Assembly (NCBI GenBank): GCA_017403955.1
Contig: JAFRDH010000006.1
Coordinates: 1 to 53,088 of the forward strand
DNA: 53,088 bases
Reading direction: 5' to 3'
Source of the DNA: Mogibacterium sp.
GTDB taxonomy: Bacteria; Bacillota; Clostridia; Peptostreptococcales; Anaerovoracaceae
Under the pieces are notes generated by a model that was given only the letters and a program-made list of their open reading frames with translations, did no database searches and had not been told where the DNA came from. Position numbers and translations under genes: made by a program. The first letter of the stretch is position 1; every line of letters starts with the position of its first letter. Of the stretch, positions 16,104-25,936 are shown in pieces.

Positions 16104-18560
16104 TCAGATATCGGTTCTTGCAAGTATTTGCGCCGGTGTTTTCCTCATTGTGAAGTAAACCGGTATCAGTCCCGCAAACAGGTTGAATAGTACGATCACC
16201 ACCAGTGAAAGTAATGCAACCAGCGGATTGATCATGTACAGGCCTTCAACATAATAGGAAACTGTTACAAGGTTGCTCAGCACATAGTACATTACAGCGA
16301 TCCCCGGTACAGCCGTTATTATGGTAATAACAAGGATCTCTCCGGTGAACATTCTGTAGATGTCTTTTTTCTTGAGACCGATCGCTCTCAATGTTCCTAC
16401 TTCCTTGATTCTTGACAAGAATGATGACCTGAGCATGAGGAACATCTCGATCAGCGATATGAGGAGAATGATTCCTGCGACCAGAAGACTTGAATTCAGC
16501 TGATCCTTGCGCTCATGAACATATGCTTTCTTGTCTCTCACATCATTGATCTTGTAGGAAAGCTTCTGTGAATCGAGCAGAGCTCCTACCTGTCTTGTAT
16601 TCGGAGCATAGACTGTAAAGTTCTTCTGTTTGCTGACATAGTCCTTGAGTATGGTTTTCTCAGATACGTAGAAAGTATCCTCTTCAGCACTTTCAGATGA
16701 ATAGTAGCCTACGACCTTGAGCTTGTGACCGGCAAGTTTTGTATTTATCGTTCTGCCGATCTTATACTCATCTTCATGAGCAATATTGATCGCGGTCTCA
16801 TATAGTCCGTCAGGTTTTTTGCCCTTCTTGAGCACGACGTCCTTGCCCGCGAGCCTGAGGTCCTTTACCTTTCCACTCCTGATAGCATCCTCATACTCGT
16901 CCTCGCTCGGCTCATAACCAAGATCGTAATCATCGATTTGAGCAGGCGCATTTGTGATAATATACAGGATCTGACTCTCATCAACATACAGTGATGGCGA
17001 TTTTGTATCAGATATTCCGCATATTCTATAATCTTCCAGATTGTTGACAGTGAATCGTCTTCCGAGGAATTTCTCCACTGAGTCAAGTCCTACAGATTTG
17101 CCGAGCTGATTTCGCAGGAAGCCGTCAATTACCATTTTATCGAGAACGACATCGTGCTTGCGCTTCGGCATACTGCCATACAGAAGCTCCTCTTCTGTCA
17201 GAACAGTGGTATCCGCGATAGATACATTGAGATCAGTAGCAGCATATCCTGTTTGCAGATAGTCATCCATAGGAAGCGTCAAAGACCGCTTACTGTCACC
17301 CGGAAGTACATATGTAACGCTGTCCAGACTTCCGACAAGATCCATTAGATTTTCAGTCTTGTCAGGATTCGAAACAGTGATGTAATTGCCGCTGGTAGTT
17401 CTGTAATCTTCAGGCTGCACATCGAAAATTCCAAGCGCGTTGCTGACCGCCAGGAACGTGAACATAGCCGCAAACACAAATCCCGCCATCAGGAATTTAC
17501 GTACCTTCTTGAAACCGCTCACCGTCTTCCAGCCGCTGGAGATCATGTTAGCAGGATTATAGAGCGAAGTGTATTTTGCCTTGTATTTCTGAGGCATGTG
17601 TGCTCCGTAATCGAAATCTCCGCTGCCAAGATACGACTCATCCATCATCTGATAATGGTCATCGACCATTTCGATATTCGATGTTTCATCTACAACGTTG
17701 AGTCTTCCGCCGGTATCGATATACAGGTTGTTGCCCTTGATAACTACCTTGATATCAGCCTGCCTCTCTTCATCGCTGTAGACTTTGACACTGACATCAT
17801 CCTGACTGAACTCCTTGACGACAGCCATATCACGCAGATAAATCTTATTTTCGAGCTGGTAGTCAAGATACCTCGACGAGTCATTGTTGTAAGCCTTGAC
17901 GATCTTGCCGTCCTTCATCTCAGCTACATGATCCGAGTAGAATTCAGCTATCTTGCGCTCATGTGTAACAAGAATGACCAGTCTGTCTCTCGAAATCGTC
18001 TTGATAATATTCATGACCTCGAGAGTGTTCACACTGTCGAGATTTCCGGTAGGCTCGTCCGCGATGATTATTCTAGGATTCTTGACGATGGCTCTGGCTA
18101 TCGCGACCCTCTGTCTCTGTCCGCCGGACAAAGCATTTGCGGTTTTGTTCCTGTACTGGTAGATTCCTGTCTTCTGGAGGCAGTAATTGACTCTATCTCT
18201 TATTACTTTGTGGTCCTTGATACCGATCATCTTGAGAGCTATAGCAACGTTCTCAAAGACCGACTTGTCATCCAGAAGATTGAAGTTCTGGAAAATATAA
18301 CCGATACGGGCATTTCGTATTGTGTCGATCTTATTAGATGAGTATCTGGTAATAAGCTGATCGTCGATGTAGATCTTACCGGAATCGACTTTGTCGAGAC
18401 CTCCGATAGCATTCAGCAAAGTAGTTTTGCCGCAGCCCGACGGGCCAAGCAGGCAGACGATCCCTTTATCAGGGAGCTTCATCGTCGTATTGTCTATGAC
18501 GTGGATCTCATTAGATCTGCCCTTATTGAAGTATTTGTTGACCTTCTCTAATGTAATCAT
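16104..18560 (-). CDS. ABC exporter, ATPase fused to FtsX/MacB-like permease (second of pair)
   Basis: The 818-residue protein has an N-terminal ABC ATPase (residues 1-230: Walker A GPSGCGKTT at 39-47, signature LSGGQRQR, Walker B IIIADEPTGNLDS) of the LolD/MacB class. A linker leads to a first membrane helix (about 355-380), a large extracytoplasmic domain (about 380-695) and three helices at the C-terminus (FtsX topology). MacB-type machines act mechanically on periplasmic or surface substrates such as peptides or lipoproteins. It lies 3 nt after the related exporter gene, so the two likely form a heterodimer. The substrate is unknown. Confidence 0.85.
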   Translation of the reverse strand: MITLEKVNKYFNKGRSNEIHVIDNTTMKLPDKGIVCLLGPSGCGKTTLLNAIGGLDKVDSGKIYIDDQLITRYSSNKIDTIRNARIGYIFQNFNLLDDKSVFENVAIALKMIGIKDHKVIRDRVNYCLQKTGIYQYRNKTANALSGGQRQRVAIARAIVKNPRIIIADEPTGNLDSVNTLEVMNIIKTISRDRLVILVTHERKIAEFYSDHVAEMKDGKIVKAYNNDSSRYLDYQLENKIYLRDMAVVKEFSQDDVSVKVYSDEERQADIKVVIKGNNLYIDTGGRLNVVDETSNIEMVDDHYQMMDESYLGSGDFDYGAHMPQKYKAKYTSLYNPANMISSGWKTVSGFKKVRKFLMAGFVFAAMFTFLAVSNALGIFDVQPEDYRTTSGNYITVSNPDKTENLMDLVGSLDSVTYVLPGDSKRSLTLPMDDYLQTGYAATDLNVSIADTTVLTEEELLYGSMPKRKHDVVLDKMVIDGFLRNQLGKSVGLDSVEKFLGRRFTVNNLEDYRICGISDTKSPSLYVDESQILYIITNAPAQIDDYDLGYEPSEDEYEDAIRSGKVKDLRLAGKDVVLKKGKKPDGLYETAINIAHEDEYKIGRTINTKLAGHKLKVVGYYSSESAEEDTFYVSEKTILKDYVSKQKNFTVYAPNTRQVGALLDSQKLSYKINDVRDKKAYVHERKDQLNSSLLVAGIILLISLIEMFLMLRSSFLSRIKEVGTLRAIGLKKKDIYRMFTGEILVITIITAVPGIAVMYYVLSNLVTVSYYVEGLYMINPLVALLSLVVIVLFNLFAGLIPVYFTMRKTPAQILARTDI

Positions 18561-18563
18561 GGA

Positions 18564-20891
18564 TCAGGCCCCCTCTCTGAATGCCTTCATGGCACTCTTA
18601 GTAAAGATCTTCCTTGAATACCTGTTGGCAATCAGGAGAGACATTGCAAGGAGGACAACTCCAAGTGCGATATAGTCGAGATTCGTCAGGAAATACAACA
18701 TTTTCTCCAATGCGGAGATCTTGATAAATCCCATTTTGACCGCTGCTACGAAGAGCAAGTCGACCGAATATGCGATCATCATCATGATGATCAGTTCTAC
18801 ACGAAGGATAGTATCCGTATTCTTCTTGGTAGCTCCGAGGATCCTGAGAGTCGAGTAATATGAGTTCCTCGATCTCATGATCAGCTTGATAACAGCATAA
18901 GCTATGAAGAACAGTATCAGGAATTCTACAGCGAGTCTTACATATGCAACCATCTGTAATACAACATTGAATCCGCCCGTATAGTCTGTGAGCGAATCTT
19001 TCATTGCAAGAGTGGTGAATCCTGCTTCGTTAAGCGCTGCGATAGTATTCTCCGAATCAGTTTCATTCTTCATGAATGCACTGATCTGGAAATAGCCTTT
19101 GTCAAACAGATCGTTGAAGTCTTTGTCACTGATATAGATGCAGTTGTAATACATATCATATTCGCTACGGTCTATATCGAGCAGTGTATTTATATTCTTG
19201 TCAGTCAGGACTTTATCGACCTTGAGCTTGACCTCTGACTCAAAGAATCTGTTCCTGATCATGACTCCGACATCCTTGCCGACTGCCTGTGCATCCTTAT
19301 AATAGAACGACTCATCTTCGAATATATATGCTTTGCCCTTAGGTACCAGCGGCGAACTGTAAACAGCTCTGTCATATTCACTGTCTATTCTCGTCCCGCC
19401 GAAATTGAGTTGTGACTTTGAGCTGTTTGCCATCATCGAGATAAGCAGATCATTGCTGATTTTATCGCTGACATACAATGTCGAATATCCGTACATCGAG
19501 AATTCGGAGTCATCCGCGACCTCATCCTCAATTATGATTCCGGCTATAGTCACAGGCTTTTCAAACTTGAACGTCTGCATCTGCATCATATCCTGAAGTT
19601 TGACCTGCTGTCCGATCATTGCTTCGCCTGCCTCTGACAGGTTCATATAAGCGTCACTTGAAGGATCTGTACTTATGACGACCTCGTAGTCGGACTCCGG
19701 CATATGCCCGAAAGTGATCTTGTCTTCTTCTATCTGATCAGTAGGATAGACCGATCCCTCGATAAGAACATCGCCCATGAAAAAGCTGACTCCGCTGTCG
19801 ATCGCGATGTCATTCTTAACTACACTGCGTATGTTATCAGTGTCAGCTACCGCTTCGATATCTTCCTGCGTAAAGGCTGATTCATCGGCTTTCTTGACAA
19901 TGATCCTGTCCGAATTGATGTTGGTGAAATATGGATTCGAACCCAGAAGATCACCTTCATGCAGGCTGTTCTTGGTCGTAGCGTACTGGCCGAGTACTGC
20001 CGTTGAAACGAACAGATAAACAATGAAAAGAAGAATGAATTTGGCAGGGATATTGAACGTATTCCTGATCCCGAGTTTCAGTTCTGAACTCTTCCTCATT
20101 TTGTTCGAGCCGCCCATTTCAAGCAGATCGCTTGTTAGTGCCGCATCTGTATCATCAAAGAAATCTTCAGGCTTAAGCTCCGAAGCAGATCTGAGTCTCG
20201 CCTTGGAATTGAGCTTCTTGTCTTCTATGATCTTTCCGTCATGCATCGTCAGCTTACGGGTAACATATGGCTCCGCCTGATCGTAGTTGTGAGTTACGAT
20301 AACCACGAGCTTATCCTCAGAAACTTTGCTGAGAGTCTCCATTACACTCTCAGCAGAAGCACTGTCGAGATTTCCTGTAGGCTCGTCGGCAACAATGATC
20401 GGCGCGTCTTTCGCAAGAGCACGCGCGATAGCGACTCTCTGCTTCTGACCTCCGGAAAGCCTCGATGCCTTGGTGTTCCTGTATTCTGTGAGGCCGACTT
20501 TGTCGATCAGCTCGAGAATACGAGACCTGCACTCCTTGCTCTTCTTGCCTGAAAGAAGCATTACCGCCTCAATGTTCTGGTATACGGTATAGCTGTTGAT
20601 CAGATTGAAGTCCTGAAAAATATTACCTATATATGTCTTACGGTAACGTTCATAGTCTTCCGTCCCGTAAGCAGTCGTATCTTCACCGCATACAAACATT
20701 TCTCCTTCCTCATATGTATCGAGGCCGGAGATAACATTGAGCAGTGTAGATTTACCGCTTCCGCTCTCGCCCGTGATCGCTACGAATTCACCGATGTCAA
20801 GGTCTAGATCCACGCGGTTGAAGCCCATGCTTACCGAGTCTTCATTCGCATAGTATTTGGATACTTTACGAAGTTCTATCGTATGACTCAA
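18564..20891 (-). CDS. ABC exporter, ATPase fused to FtsX/MacB-like permease (first of pair)
   Basis: The 775-residue protein repeats the layout of its downstream neighbour: ATPase at residues 1-225 (Walker A GESGSGKST at 41-49, LSGGQKQR, IIVADEPTGNLDS), one helix at about 280-300, a large extracytoplasmic domain and three C-terminal helices. It starts with TTG, supported by GGAGG 7 nt upstream. It leads a two-gene operon under an extended -10 promoter. No dedicated histidine kinase adjoins it, unlike the BceAB antimicrobial-peptide systems, so a defence role is not supported by context. Confidence 0.85.
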   Translation of the reverse strand: MSHTIELRKVSKYYANEDSVSMGFNRVDLDLDIGEFVAITGESGSGKSTLLNVISGLDTYEEGEMFVCGEDTTAYGTEDYERYRKTYIGNIFQDFNLINSYTVYQNIEAVMLLSGKKSKECRSRILELIDKVGLTEYRNTKASRLSGGQKQRVAIARALAKDAPIIVADEPTGNLDSASAESVMETLSKVSEDKLVVIVTHNYDQAEPYVTRKLTMHDGKIIEDKKLNSKARLRSASELKPEDFFDDTDAALTSDLLEMGGSNKMRKSSELKLGIRNTFNIPAKFILLFIVYLFVSTAVLGQYATTKNSLHEGDLLGSNPYFTNINSDRIIVKKADESAFTQEDIEAVADTDNIRSVVKNDIAIDSGVSFFMGDVLIEGSVYPTDQIEEDKITFGHMPESDYEVVISTDPSSDAYMNLSEAGEAMIGQQVKLQDMMQMQTFKFEKPVTIAGIIIEDEVADDSEFSMYGYSTLYVSDKISNDLLISMMANSSKSQLNFGGTRIDSEYDRAVYSSPLVPKGKAYIFEDESFYYKDAQAVGKDVGVMIRNRFFESEVKLKVDKVLTDKNINTLLDIDRSEYDMYYNCIYISDKDFNDLFDKGYFQISAFMKNETDSENTIAALNEAGFTTLAMKDSLTDYTGGFNVVLQMVAYVRLAVEFLILFFIAYAVIKLIMRSRNSYYSTLRILGATKKNTDTILRVELIIMMMIAYSVDLLFVAAVKMGFIKISALEKMLYFLTNLDYIALGVVLLAMSLLIANRYSRKIFTKSAMKAFREGA

Positions 20892-20935
20892 TTCGTTTCC
20901 TCCTGTTTACGGAATAGTAGTTAAAGTCAGCATAG

Positions 20936-20941
20936 ATTATA
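20936..20941 (-). promoter_or_regulatory. Extended -10 promoter of the ABC-exporter operon
   Basis: TGATATAAT (TATAAT at complement 20936-20941), about 45 nt before the TTG start; the -35 is weak. Confidence 0.5.
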
Positions 20942-21032
20942 TCACTTAAAAGATGCCAAATTAGGATTATTGCGTAAAAAACAAAGGCTTTAAGGAATTA
21001 TTAATAATCTGAGACACTCCTCATACACACAA

Positions 21033-21068
21033 AAACACCTCCGCATCAAAGTGTTTGCGGAGGTGTTC
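21033..21068 (-). terminator. Terminator of the aldolase gene
   Basis: Long hairpin with arms AACACCTCCGCA and TGCGGAGGTGTT followed by TTTTGTG on the minus strand. Confidence 0.85.
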
Positions 21069-21093
21069 GCAGTCATTGTTTAATGAACGGTGA

Positions 21094-22062
21094 CTAGATT
21101 CTGTCGTTGCTTCCAAGTACGTTTACGATCTTGTGAGCAACCATGTCCTTAACAGCCTGTCTTGCCGGCTTGAGGTACTGACGTGGGTCGAAGTGAGACG
21201 GATTCTCAAAGAGGTGCTTACGGATCTGTGCTGTCATTGCAAGACGGATATCGGAGTCGATGTTGATCTTGCATACTGCGGATGTTGCAGCCTTGCGGAG
21301 CTGCTCTTCCGGAATACCGATAGCATCAGGCATGTTGCCGCCGTACTGGTTGACCATCTGTACGAATTCCTGAGGAACTGATGAAGATCCGTGGAGAACG
21401 ATCGGGAATCCAGGGAGTCTCTTTGTTACTTCTTCAAGTACGTCGAAACGGAGTGGAGGTGGTACGAGAATACCCTTCTCGTTTCTTGTGCACTGTTCCG
21501 GTCTGAACTTGTAAGCGCCGTGGGAAGTTCCGATAGCGATAGCAAGTGAGTCGCAGCCTGTGCGGGTAACGAACTCTTCTACTTCTTCCGGTCTTGTATA
21601 GGAAGCCTGTCCTGCTTCTACGACTACTTCATCCTCAACACCCTCAAGTGTTCCGAGCTCAGCTTCAACTACTACGCCGTGAGCATGAGCATACTCTACT
21701 ACCTGACGTGTGATAGCGATATTCTCTTCAAATGACTTCGAGGACATATCGATCATTACAGATGTGAATCCACCGTCAATGCAGCTCTTGCAGAGTTCGA
21801 AAGAATCACCGTGGTCAAGATGAAGTGCGATAGGAACTTCAGGATTCAGTTCTACTGCAGCCTCAACCATTTTCATAAGGTACGCATGGTTAGCATATGC
21901 ACGTGCGCCCTTTGAAACCTGCAGAATAACAGGGCTTCTGAGCTCAGCGGCAGCTTCAGTGATACCCTGTACGATTTCCATGTTGTTTACGTTGAAAGCA
22001 CCTACAGCATAGCCGCCGTCATAGGCTTTCTTGAACATTTCAGTTGTTGTTACTAAAGGCAT
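21094..22062 (-). CDS. fba: Fructose-bisphosphate aldolase, class II
   Basis: The 322-residue zinc enzyme interconverts fructose 1,6-bisphosphate with dihydroxyacetone phosphate and glyceraldehyde 3-phosphate. It has the class II zinc/catalytic motif HLDHGD (residues 81-86), the second zinc region (EAELGTLEG and GTSHGAYK) and the phosphate-binding LHGSSSVP. The start follows AAGGAGGTCAAA; a longer frame extends 61 codons upstream without a ribosome site. It is monocistronic, with its own terminator. Tagatose-bisphosphate aldolases are close relatives, but the extended C-terminal part fits fructose-bisphosphate aldolase. Confidence 0.93.
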   Translation of the reverse strand: MPLVTTTEMFKKAYDGGYAVGAFNVNNMEIVQGITEAAAELRSPVILQVSKGARAYANHAYLMKMVEAAVELNPEVPIALHLDHGDSFELCKSCIDGGFTSVMIDMSSKSFEENIAITRQVVEYAHAHGVVVEAELGTLEGVEDEVVVEAGQASYTRPEEVEEFVTRTGCDSLAIAIGTSHGAYKFRPEQCTRNEKGILVPPPLRFDVLEEVTKRLPGFPIVLHGSSSVPQEFVQMVNQYGGNMPDAIGIPEEQLRKAATSAVCKINIDSDIRLAMTAQIRKHLFENPSHFDPRQYLKPARQAVKDMVAHKIVNVLGSNDRI

Positions 22063-22193
22063 TTTGACCTCCTTCATAAGTGTTAAGTGGTTACAACTAA
22101 TATATTTTTGCGCAGGAGGGTAAAATCCCCCATCCTGCATCTCCTTACATTTCGTAACTATTATAAAGAGATATGAGCAAAATATCAACCACG

Positions 22194-22232
22194 AAAAAAG
22201 AGACGGCCACGGGGACCGTCTCTTCTTTTGAA
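22194..22232 (-). terminator. Terminator of the PFOR gene
   Basis: Arms AGAGACGG and CCGTCTCT, followed by TTTTTTC on the minus strand, about 35 nt after the stop. The remainder of 22063-22268 shows no gene. Confidence 0.85.
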
Positions 22233-22268
22233 ACTTATTAAGCAATTACGCTATAGCTTCGCTTTCAA

Positions 22269-25200
22269 TTAAGCCTGCTCCGGTGCGTAGAAGTCTACGA
22301 ACTTGACGAGCTTGTTGTAACGAGCCATTGCAGCTGCTTCGTTCTCTGCGAAGAGCTTCTCTGCTCTTTCCGGATTCTCTCTGGTCAGTCTGTTGTAACG
22401 TGCTTCGTTCTTCAGGAATTCCTGATATCCGCCTGCAGGCACCTTGCTGTCCAGTGTGAACGGATTCTTGCCTTCTGCCTTTGCAGCAGGGTTGAATCTG
22501 AAGAGGTTCCAGTAACCGCATTCTACAGCCTTCTTCATCTCCATCTGGCAGTTCATCATGCCGCCCTTGATCGAGTGCATCTCGCATGGTGAGTAACCGA
22601 TGATGAGGGATGGTCCGTTGTAAGCGATAGCTTCTGTCATAGCCTTGATTGTCTGGTTAGGGTTAGCTCCCATAGCAACCTGTGCTACGTATACATAACC
22701 ATAAGCCATAGCGATCTGGGACAGTGACTTCTTCTCGATCGACTTACCAGCTGCAGCGAACTGAGCTACCTGGCCGATGTTGGAAGCCTTGGAAGCCTGT
22801 CCACCGGTGTTGGAGTAAACCTCAGTATCGAATACCATTACGTTTACGTTCTCGCCGCTTGCAAGTACGTGGTCGAGTCCGCCGTAACCGATATCGTAAG
22901 CCCAGCCGTCTCCACCGAAGATCCATACAGTCTTCTCAGCAAGGAGATCCTTGCGAGCAACGATCTCAGCGCCGATTCCTGCAGCTTCGAGTGCAGCTAC
23001 GAGAGCCTCACCTGCTACCTTGGAGCCTTCAACATCGTCAAATGCTGCGAACCAAGCTTCTGCTGCATCCTTAACAGCATCAGGTACGCCTGCTGCTACG
23101 AGTTCTTCAACGTCAGCCTTGATCTTAGCTCTTCTTGTCTTAACAGCCATTCTCATACCGAGACCATGCTCAGCATTGTCTTCGAACAGGGAGTTGCACC
23201 ATGCAGGTCCGTGTCCCTCATCGTTAACTGTATAAGGAGCTGTTGCGCCAGGGCCGCCCCAAATCGAGGAGCATCCTGTAGCGTTAGAGATGTAAGTGTG
23301 ATCTCCGCAAAGCTGTGTGATCAGTCTAGCATATGAAGTCTCAGCACATCCTGCGCAGGAGCCCGAGAACTCGAGGAGAGGAGTCTTGAACTGGGATCCC
23401 TTAACTGTGTTGTCAGTAACTTCCTTCTTAACGGAAATCTTCTTAACAGCATAGTTGAAGTTCTCCTGCTCTGGGAGCTGCTCCTCAAGCGGCTTCATTG
23501 TGAGTGACTTGGTCGGGCAAACTGTTACGCAGACGCCGCATCCCATACAATCGAGTGGGGAAACTGCGAGGCCATACTTATAAACGCCTTTGCCCTTGCC
23601 GGCCTTAACGTCAACCATCTTGAATCCTTCAGGTGCGCCGGCTGCTTCTTCGTCATTGAGCATGTAAGGTCTGATTGTTGCATGTGGGCATACATATGCG
23701 CACTGGTTACACTGTACGCATGTTGTAGGATTCCACTCAGGAACGTTAACTGCAACGCCTCTCTTCTCGTAAGCAGAAGCTCCGAGTTCCCACTCACCGT
23801 CAACGTGTGGCATGAATGCGGATACAGGCAAGCTGTCTCCATCCATGTTGTCGATTGGGAGAAGGATGTTCTTGACCTGAGTAACAAGAGCTGCAGGTCC
23901 TTCAAGAGCTGCCTTTTCAGGGTCAGCTGCAGGGTTAGCCCACTCAGCAGGTACATCGATCTTAACAAGAGCATCTGCTCCGGCATCGATAGCCTTGTGG
24001 TTCATGTCTACGATATCCTGGCCCTTCTTGAGGTAGGACTTTGTAGCAGCGTCCTTCATGTACTGTACTGCATCAGCCTTTGGCAGAACCTCAGCGAGTG
24101 AGAAGAATGCAGACTGGAGAGTTGTATTAGTTCTCTTGCCCATTCCGATCTTAGCGCAGAGGTCAATAGCGTCGATGATGTACAGGTTGATGTTGTTCTC
24201 AGCGATGTACTTCTTAGCTGCTGCGTCAAGGTGGTTGCCTACTTCTTCAGGCTTCCACTGGCAGTTGATCAGGAATGTGCCGCCCGGCTTAACGTCCTGA
24301 ACGATCTTGAATCCCTTATCAATGTAGGAAGGGTTGTGGCAAGCTACGAAGTCAGCCTTGTTGATGTAATATGAGCTCTTGATCGGCTTGTCTCCGAATC
24401 TCAGGTGGGAAATAGTTACGCCGCCTGTCTTCTTGGAGTCATACTGGAAGTAAGCCTGAACGTACTTGTCAGTGTGGTCTCCGATGATCTTGATGGAGTT
24501 CTTGTTAGCACCAACAGTTCCGTCTCCGCCGAGACCCCAGAACTTGCATTCGATTGTTCCGGAAGGAGCTGTGATTGGAGCCGGCTTCTCTTCGAGTGAA
24601 AGATTAGTAACGTCATCTACGATACCGATGGTGAACTTTCTCTTAGGCTCATCCTTTGTGAGTTCATCATAAACAGCGAATACGGAAGCCGGTGGAGTAT
24701 CCTTTGATCCGAGTCCGTAACGTCCGCCGATTACTTTAACATCGTTCATGCCAGCCTCTGCGAATGCTGTCATAACGTCGAGATAGAGAGGTTCTCCAAG
24801 TGAACCAGGTTCCTTAGTTCTGTCAAGAACAGCAACCTTCTTGCATGTCTTTGGCAGTGCAGCGATCAGCTTGTCAGCTCTGAAAGGTCTGTAGAGTCTT
24901 ACCTTGATGAGACCAACCTTCTGGCCGTTTGCGTTGAGGTAGTCGATAACTTCCTCAGCTACGTCGCAGATGGAGCCCATTGCGATGATGACTCTGTCAG
25001 CATCCTCAGCACCATAGTAGTTGAAGAGCTGATAGTCAGTACCGAGCTTCTCATTGATCTTGCCCATGTACTTCTCAACAACATCAGGTACTGCATCATA
25101 GAACTTGTTGCAAGCTTCTCTGTGCTGGAAGAATACGTCGCCGTTCTCGTGTGATCCTCTCAGATGTGGATGATCAGGGTTCAGGCATGCATCACGGAAT

Positions 25201-25805
25201 GCGTTAACGGCGTCCATGTTGCACATTTCTTTGAGGTCTTCATAATCCCATACTGCGATCTTCTGGATCTCGTGGGATGTTCTGAATCCGTCGAAGAAGT
25301 TCAGGAAAGGAACTCTTCCTTCGATTGCAGCAAGGTGTGCAACAGGACCGAGATCCATAACTTCCTGTACATTGCTCTCAGCGAGCATTGCAAAACCAGT
25401 CTGACGGCAAGCGTATACGTCGGAGTGGTCACCGAAGATGTTCAGTGCATGAGTGGAAACAGTACGTGCCGATACATGGAATACTGCAGGAAGCAGCTCA
25501 CCAGCGATCTTGTACATATTAGGAATCATCAGAAGAAGTCCCTGAGAAGCTGTATAAGTTGTGGTGAGAGCACCAGCTCCGAGTGAGCCGTGAACCGCAC
25601 CAGCAGCACCAGCTTCAGATTCCATCTCTACAACCTGTACAGTTGATCCGAAGATGTTCTTACGTCCGGCAGCAGCCCACTGATCTACATAGTCAGCCAT
25701 TGGCGAAGACGGAGTGATCGGATAAATTCCGGATACCTCTGTGAACGCATAGGAGACATGAGCGGCAGCGGTGTTACCATCCATTGTCTTGAATTGTCTC
25801 TTCAT
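22269..25805 (-). CDS. nifJ: Pyruvate:ferredoxin (flavodoxin) oxidoreductase
   Basis: The 1178-residue homodimeric enzyme converts pyruvate and CoA to acetyl-CoA and CO2, reducing ferredoxin. Domains in order are the N-terminal pyrimidine-binding domain (YPITPSSPMA near residue 30), the transketolase-like domain II, the gamma domain (FWGLGGDGTVGANKNSIK near residue 430), two [4Fe-4S] clusters (CVQCNQC and CMGCGVC, about 685-760), and the thiamine-diphosphate domain with the third cluster (CAGCAET near 835 and GGDGWAYDIGYGGLDH near 985). The length is typical. It is separated from ackA, upstream on the same strand, by 131 nt that include a REP-like motif. Together the two convert pyruvate towards acetate; pta is not in the window. 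Confidence 0.96.
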   Translation of the reverse strand: MKRQFKTMDGNTAAAHVSYAFTEVSGIYPITPSSPMADYVDQWAAAGRKNIFGSTVQVVEMESEAGAAGAVHGSLGAGALTTTYTASQGLLLMIPNMYKIAGELLPAVFHVSARTVSTHALNIFGDHSDVYACRQTGFAMLAESNVQEVMDLGPVAHLAAIEGRVPFLNFFDGFRTSHEIQKIAVWDYEDLKEMCNMDAVNAFRDACLNPDHPHLRGSHENGDVFFQHREACNKFYDAVPDVVEKYMGKINEKLGTDYQLFNYYGAEDADRVIIAMGSICDVAEEVIDYLNANGQKVGLIKVRLYRPFRADKLIAALPKTCKKVAVLDRTKEPGSLGEPLYLDVMTAFAEAGMNDVKVIGGRYGLGSKDTPPASVFAVYDELTKDEPKRKFTIGIVDDVTNLSLEEKPAPITAPSGTIECKFWGLGGDGTVGANKNSIKIIGDHTDKYVQAYFQYDSKKTGGVTISHLRFGDKPIKSSYYINKADFVACHNPSYIDKGFKIVQDVKPGGTFLINCQWKPEEVGNHLDAAAKKYIAENNINLYIIDAIDLCAKIGMGKRTNTTLQSAFFSLAEVLPKADAVQYMKDAATKSYLKKGQDIVDMNHKAIDAGADALVKIDVPAEWANPAADPEKAALEGPAALVTQVKNILLPIDNMDGDSLPVSAFMPHVDGEWELGASAYEKRGVAVNVPEWNPTTCVQCNQCAYVCPHATIRPYMLNDEEAAGAPEGFKMVDVKAGKGKGVYKYGLAVSPLDCMGCGVCVTVCPTKSLTMKPLEEQLPEQENFNYAVKKISVKKEVTDNTVKGSQFKTPLLEFSGSCAGCAETSYARLITQLCGDHTYISNATGCSSIWGGPGATAPYTVNDEGHGPAWCNSLFEDNAEHGLGMRMAVKTRRAKIKADVEELVAAGVPDAVKDAAEAWFAAFDDVEGSKVAGEALVAALEAAGIGAEIVARKDLLAEKTVWIFGGDGWAYDIGYGGLDHVLASGENVNVMVFDTEVYSNTGGQASKASNIGQVAQFAAAGKSIEKKSLSQIAMAYGYVYVAQVAMGANPNQTIKAMTEAIAYNGPSLIIGYSPCEMHSIKGGMMNCQMEMKKAVECGYWNLFRFNPAAKAEGKNPFTLDSKVPAGGYQEFLKNEARYNRLTRENPERAEKLFAENEAAAMARYNKLVKFVDFYAPEQA

Positions 25806-25908
25806 TTTTTCATCTCCCTTTACATTAAGATTTAAATTAGGTGATTGAGCAAAAAGTGTTGATTAGAATAAATATATGGTTAAATAATTATTCCCTTGGT
25901 TGATAAAT

Positions 25909-25929
25909 GTGTCAGTGAGAACCATCCCC
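25909..25929 (+). repeat. Degenerate REP-like motif (fourth copy)
   Basis: GTGTCAGTGAGAACCATCCCC resembles the GGAGACAGAGAACCGTCCC copies at 50-53 kb. It lies between ackA and the PFOR gene. Confidence 0.45.
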
Positions 25930-25936
25930 GTTGACA

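Noticed and set aside
17598-18341. Open frame of 247 residues opposite the ABC exporter ATPase
   Set aside because: It is antisense to conserved ABC ATPase motifs and shows no domain of its own.
16104-20891. BceAB-type antibiotic resistance module
   Set aside because: The ATPase and permease are fused and no BceRS-type two-component system is adjacent; the kinase at 27 kb is 7 kb away and of another type.
22724-24672. Several open frames opposite the PFOR gene
   Set aside because: They are shadows of a full-length, well-conserved enzyme, with Arg/Ser-rich nonsense composition and no start signals.
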